Shown here: piece by piece, positions 4,559 through 7,262 of the stretch
How the letters are laid out: each line of letters opens with the position of its first letter
Position numbering within the stretch: the first letter of the stretch is position 1
Origin: JAZDGL01 sp043806975
Lineage (GTDB): Bacteria > Patescibacteriota > Minisyncoccia > CAYZDR01
NCBI GenBank assembly: GCA_043806975.1
Contig: JAZDGL010000055.1
Span: 1 to 7,262 of the forward strand
Direction: 5' to 3'
Length of the DNA stretch: 7,262 bases
Program-made: the position numbers and the translations under genes
Notes under the pieces: model-generated
Seen by the model: the letters and a program-made list of their open reading frames with translations, nothing else
Told to the model about the DNA's origin: nothing
Database searches by the model: none

Positions 4559-5011
4559 TTAAAAATTATTTTTCAATTCCCTTGCCATTTCTCGGTCTGT
4601 TTCTCGTTCTTTGATTGTTGCGCGTTTGTCATAATTTTTCTTTCCGCGCGCTACTGCAAATTCCAGTTTTATACGATTACCTTTATTATACAACCTAACT
4701 GCCGTTAGTGTCAAGCCTTTTTCTTGGGTTTTCCCAATTAAATAGTTAATTTCTTTTTTGTTCAGTAAAATTTTTCTAGATCTGTCGGGGTTGTAGTCGG
4801 GCATTGGTCCTGAGAATTTGTAGGCAGGGATGTGGCAATTTATTAAAAAAAGCTCTCCGTTGTGCGCCGTTACGAAGGAGCTTTTGAGGCTTGAATGCCC
4901 TAATTTTACAGATTTTACTTCGTGCCCGAATAAAACCAAACCAGCCTCAAATTTTTCTAGAAGATCGTAATCAAAACCTGCCCGTTTGTTAAAAGCAAAA
5001 GTTTTACTCAT
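4559..5011 (-). CDS. smpB: SsrA-binding protein SmpB
   Basis: SmpB binds the tRNA-like part of tmRNA and brings it to the empty A site of stalled ribosomes. The 150-residue length is typical. Family motifs are visible: FNKRAGFDYDLLEKFEAGLVL, then GHEVKSVKLGHSSLK (E31 in the tmRNA-binding surface), LFLINCHIPAY, DRSRKILLNKKEI, and KGLTLTAVRLYNKGNRIKLEFAVARGKKNYDKR in overlapping blocks. The basic C-terminal tail DKRATIKERETDRE would enter the mRNA channel as a helix. The gene stands directly upstream of ssrA on the same strand, so the two partners are probably coexpressed. Start: ATG at 5011. It has no Shine-Dalgarno, and its promoter lies so close that the mRNA should have almost no leader. 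Confidence 0.98.
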   Translation of the reverse strand: MSKTFAFNKRAGFDYDLLEKFEAGLVLFGHEVKSVKLGHSSLKSSFVTAHNGELFLINCHIPAYKFSGPMPDYNPDRSRKILLNKKEINYLIGKTQEKGLTLTAVRLYNKGNRIKLEFAVARGKKNYDKRATIKERETDREMARELKNNF

Positions 5012-5019
5012 TTGCTTTT

Positions 5020-5028
5020 ATTATAGCA
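5020..5028 (-). promoter_or_regulatory. Extended -10 promoter of smpB
   Basis: On the minus strand TGCTATAAT is a perfect TGnTATAAT extended -10 element (TATAAT at 5025-5020). No good -35 box is present, as is usual for extended -10 promoters. The predicted transcription start is about 5013, only 0-3 bases before the smpB ATG at 5011. Confidence 0.65.
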
Positions 5029-5115
5029 TAAAACATAAAATATGGAATATAAAACAGAAATTGCGGGGAGCGGAGAATTTTCTGTCTTGAATTTAAATCT
5101 GTTGTTTTGTCAAGA

Positions 5116-5144
5116 TTGATATTTCCAGTGAAAAGCAGTAAAAT
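5116..5144 (+). promoter_or_regulatory. Sigma70-type promoter candidate for argS
   Basis: TTGATA (5116-5121), a 17-base spacer and TAAAAT (5139-5144) match the sigma70 consensus in both boxes and in spacing, much like the promoter at 25-53. Transcription would start near 5151, about 130 bases before the argS ATG. Confidence 0.55.
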
Positions 5145-5279
5145 TATTGTAGCATTTTGAATATAAGATTTGGGATAGAATTTTCGCGCAGGTTGCTGTT
5201 GTTGCTTAATCCTTTATGTCTTGCTTCGTTAATGACGGTTTAATGAGATTTTCATTATTAAAGCTTAACATAAAATTAA

Positions 5280-6956
5280 ATGAAGAGTTTATTGGAGGGA
5301 AAAATCAATCAGGCGGTTAAAAAACTTTACGGGTTGGATTATTCCAGTCATATTGATTGTTCTTGCGGCAATTCTTACGGAGACTATGCGACTAATGTGG
5401 CGATGAAGTTAGCGGGGCAAGTAAAGAAAAACCCTCAGGAAATTGCGCAAGAAATTATTGCCCAGTTGAAATCAGACAAGCAAGTGTCTGATGTTTTTTC
5501 TGAAATCAGCGTTGCTAATGGATTTATAAATTTTAAGTTTTCTGATGATTTTTTGCAAAAAGAATTAGCAAGGGTTTTGCGGGAGCAAGGGGAGTATCTC
5601 TGTTGCGATGTAGGGAAAAAACAAAAAGTTCAAATTGAGTTTATATCGGCAAACCCTACGGGTCCGATTACCATTGCCAATGCTCGCGGAGGTTTTTTGG
5701 GGGATGTGCTGGCGAAGATTTTAAAAAAGGCGGGGTTTGATGTTCAGAAAGAGTATTATGTGAATGATGTTGGCAAGCAAATTGAAATTTTGGCAGAATC
5801 TGTCGCGAGGAGGGTGCTGGAATTAAAGGGGCAGAAAACAGAGTTCCCTGATTATTGCTATCAAGGAGAATATGTTAAAGATATTGCCGAAGGTTTTTTA
5901 GCGGAAGTTAAAACGGAATATAATAGCTTGGGAGAAATTGCGGAAGCGGCAAAAAATTATTCTCTTTTTAAGATTATTGATTGGATAAAAAATGATTTAA
6001 AAGAGTCTGGGATAGAATATGATAGATGGTTTTTTGAAAGCGAGCTTTACGCTAAGCCGTGGTACCAAGCGCGCAGCGAAATTGACAAGACGATGCATTG
6101 GTTAGATGAGCAGTCGCTCTTGGAACAAAAAGATGGCGCGATGTGGTTTAAATCTAGCGATTTCGGAGACGACAAAGACAGAGTAGTAGTAAAAGAAGGC
6201 GGGGAAAAAACTTATTTTGCGTCAGATATAGCTTATTTTAAAAATAAAATTGATCGCGGTTTCGGAAAAATAATTGAAATTTGGGGAGCTGACCATTATG
6301 GATACATTCCGCGCATTAAGGCGGTTGCCAGGGTTTTGAATTCGGATGTAAAAATTGATTTCATTCTAACTCAAATGGTGCGGTTGGTTGATGAAAATGG
6401 CAATGTGGCAAAAATGTCCAAGCGGGCAGGGCATTTGATAAAGTTGAAAGACCTTTTAAATGAAGTTGGCCTAGATGCCTTGAGATTTTTCTTTCTAATG
6501 TATTCTGCAAACACGCATATGGATTTTAATGTGAGCCTTGCAAAGGAAAAATCCCAAAAAAACCCGGTATTTTATTTGCAATATGCTCACGCGAGAATAG
6601 CGAGCGTGCTTAAAAAAGCTGCGGAAGAAAATAAAATCAGTCTTAAAAAAATAAAATCTGCAAGTTTAAACGCGAATGAAAATGCGTATTTTGAATCGGG
6701 GGAGAAAGAACTGATTAAAAAATTGATTAAATCGGCAGGCTTGATCAAAGAGGTTTCTTCCAGTTATGAAGCGAGCAAGCTTGCGCATTATTGTCTTGAA
6801 CTTGCAAAAAGTTTTCACGATTATTATGAGAATAACAGAATAATTTCTGATGACAGCGGTTTGACCATGATGCGATTAAGGGTTATACTGGCTGTAAAGA
6901 TAATTCTTTCCGAAATGCTTAATTTAATGGGAATTTCTGCTCCGGAGAAAATGTGA
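5280..6956 (+). CDS. argS: Arginyl-tRNA synthetase with altered HIGH motif
   Basis: Class I synthetase that charges tRNA-Arg using ATP. At 558 residues it is of normal length. The N-terminal tRNA-contact domain covers about 1-90 (SYGDYATNVAM, ANGFINFKF). The Rossmann catalytic domain begins at VQIEFISANPTGPI; the HIGH position (usually LHxGHxRG) reads TIAN (131-134) in GPITIANARGGFLGD. Later blocks are typical of ArgRS: YYVNDVGKQI, YDRWFFESELY, TYFASDIAYFKNK, IWGADHYGYIPRIKA, and the KMSKS-type loop KMSKRAG (378-384). The DALR anticodon-binding domain runs from about 428 to the characteristic end GISAPEKM. The stop is TGA. No Shine-Dalgarno precedes the ATG; its position is supported by the N-terminal match. 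Loss of the HIGH histidines might be a lineage feature; the rest of the protein looks intact. Confidence 0.97.
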   Translation: MKSLLEGKINQAVKKLYGLDYSSHIDCSCGNSYGDYATNVAMKLAGQVKKNPQEIAQEIIAQLKSDKQVSDVFSEISVANGFINFKFSDDFLQKELARVLREQGEYLCCDVGKKQKVQIEFISANPTGPITIANARGGFLGDVLAKILKKAGFDVQKEYYVNDVGKQIEILAESVARRVLELKGQKTEFPDYCYQGEYVKDIAEGFLAEVKTEYNSLGEIAEAAKNYSLFKIIDWIKNDLKESGIEYDRWFFESELYAKPWYQARSEIDKTMHWLDEQSLLEQKDGAMWFKSSDFGDDKDRVVVKEGGEKTYFASDIAYFKNKIDRGFGKIIEIWGADHYGYIPRIKAVARVLNSDVKIDFILTQMVRLVDENGNVAKMSKRAGHLIKLKDLLNEVGLDALRFFFLMYSANTHMDFNVSLAKEKSQKNPVFYLQYAHARIASVLKKAAEENKISLKKIKSASLNANENAYFESGEKELIKKLIKSAGLIKEVSSSYEASKLAHYCLELAKSFHDYYENNRIISDDSGLTMMRLRVILAVKIILSEMLNLMGISAPEKM

Positions 6957-6973
6957 AAACAGTTATAATGTTG

Positions 6974-7034
6974 AAAGTTATAAAGTTAAGGAAAATTTTT
7001 AAAATTGTGTTGCCACTTATAACTTTATAACTTT
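6974..7034. repeat. Inverted A/T repeat after argS
   Basis: AAAGTTATAAAGTTA (6974-6988) and TAACTTTATAACTTT (7020-7034) are perfect 15-bp inverted repeats around a 31-base centre. They contain the same 12-mer, AGTTATAAAGTT, that forms the outer arms of the palindrome at 4066-4139, while the centres differ. The hairpin could act as a weak terminator or transcript end for argS, although it is A/T-only. Confidence 0.6.
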
Positions 7035-7072
7035 ATAACTTTATAACTTTATAACTTTATAACTTTATAACT
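7019..7072 (+). repeat. 8-bp tandem repeat, ATAACTTT x6 plus a partial copy
   Basis: Six exact copies of ATAACTTT (7019-7066) are followed by ATAACT (7067-7072). The array begins inside the right arm of the inverted repeat and ends eight bases before the glycosyltransferase ATG. A perfect short-unit array of this kind is prone to copy-number change by slippage. Each unit contains a TATAAC that loosely resembles a -10 box. Confidence 0.9.
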
Positions 7073-7080
7073 CTCCTTTT

Positions 7081-7262
7081 ATGCGTATTGGAATAGACGC
7101 TAGATCAATTTTAAATCCTGAAAGAGTCGGGGGCGTGGGGCTGGGACATTATACTTATCATTTGTTAAGGAATTTAAAACAAATTGATAAAGATAATGAG
7201 TATGTGATTTTTTTTGATTCAACTGTGCGGCAAAAAGATATTGAAAAATTTAATTCGGGCAA
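7081..7262 (+). CDS. GT-B glycosyltransferase (GT4-like), N-terminal part
   Basis: The first 60 residues of a gene that runs past the window. MRIGIDARSIL opens the first Rossmann strand, followed by a glycine-rich loop with ERVGGVGLGHYTYHLLRNL and then KDNEYVIFF. This is the usual N-terminus of GT-B glycosyltransferases of the GT4/RfaB kind (typical form MRIGIDAR---GVGRYT--L---L), which transfer sugars from nucleotide donors to surface polysaccharides or glycolipids. The nucleotide-sugar-binding half lies outside the window, so donor and acceptor cannot be told. It lies 124 bases after argS on the same strand, with an 8-bp tandem repeat just before the ATG and no Shine-Dalgarno. Confidence 0.85.
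   Translation, partial: MRIGIDARSILNPERVGGVGLGHYTYHLLRNLKQIDKDNEYVIFFDSTVRQKDIEKFNSG

Larger units (their letters stand above)
5012..5279. other. Divergent promoter region between smpB and argS
   Basis: These 268 bases hold no gene. They carry an extended -10 box for smpB at the left and a TTGATA/TAAAAT promoter for argS at 5116-5144, which leaves an argS leader of about 130 bases. The leader has a short hairpin TAATGA-GATTT-TCATTA (5241-5257) and a repeated TTAATGA (5229-5235, 5240-5246). No T-box features, terminator or other riboswitch is recognised. Confidence 0.5.

Noticed and set aside
5151..5279. T-box or other riboswitch in the argS leader
   Set aside because: No T-box consensus, specifier stem or terminator is visible; only a weak 6-bp hairpin is seen.
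6954..6956. TGA read as glycine (Gracilibacteria-type code)
   Set aside because: The TGA follows a normal ArgRS C-terminus (GISAPEKM) and the sequence after it is repeat-rich and non-coding.

Overview
The window looks like chromosomal DNA from a Patescibacteria/CPR-type bacterium, probably Parcubacteria-like. This is an inference. The DNA is AT-rich. Almost no gene has a Shine-Dalgarno sequence. UvrC is short and lacks its usual C-terminal domain, a 54-residue AbrB-fold gene stands next to it, and short palindromic repeats are dense in intergenic DNA and appear to enter one coding region. TGA acts as a stop (it ends ArgRS after a normal ArgRS C-terminus), which argues against the UGA-recoded Gracilibacteria and Absconditabacteria.

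Left part, plus strand (1-2830). A complete tyrosine recombinase of the XerC/D type has a good sigma70-like promoter just upstream. Its downstream intergenic region is packed with repeats: G-rich 25-bp tandem units, three copies of a double-hairpin unit, and a 147-bp segment bounded by 20-bp inverted repeats that runs up to the start of uvrC. The uvrC gene carries a repeat-like stretch in frame between two domains. A small AbrB/MazE-fold gene follows, then a probable terminator.

Middle, minus strand (2834-5025). This is a translation cluster, read in the order smpB, ssrA (tmRNA), infC, rpmI, rplT, closed by a 14-bp perfect-stem bidirectional terminator. SmpB and tmRNA form the trans-translation ribosome-rescue pair. 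IF-3, L35 and L20 form the classic infC operon. The tmRNA was missed by plain ORF reading but is well supported: acceptor stem, T-arm, an 11-bp helix 2, pseudoknot PK1, and a tag frame ending AFVAA-stop. The conserved IF-3 N-terminus extends upstream of any AUG/GUG/UUG, so an AUA start is likely. smpB has an extended -10 box so close to its ATG that the mRNA should be leaderless.

Right part, plus strand (5116-7262). Arginyl-tRNA synthetase has its own promoter candidate and an unusual replacement of the HIGH motif. An intergenic palindrome and an 8-bp tandem repeat follow. The start of a GT-B glycosyltransferase runs off the window end.

I see no defence system, CRISPR array or clearly new multi-gene system. 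The points of most interest are the repeat families and their entry into uvrC, the likely AUA start of infC, the leaderless smpB-ssrA arrangement, the ArgRS HIGH variant, and the tandem repeat in the glycosyltransferase leader.
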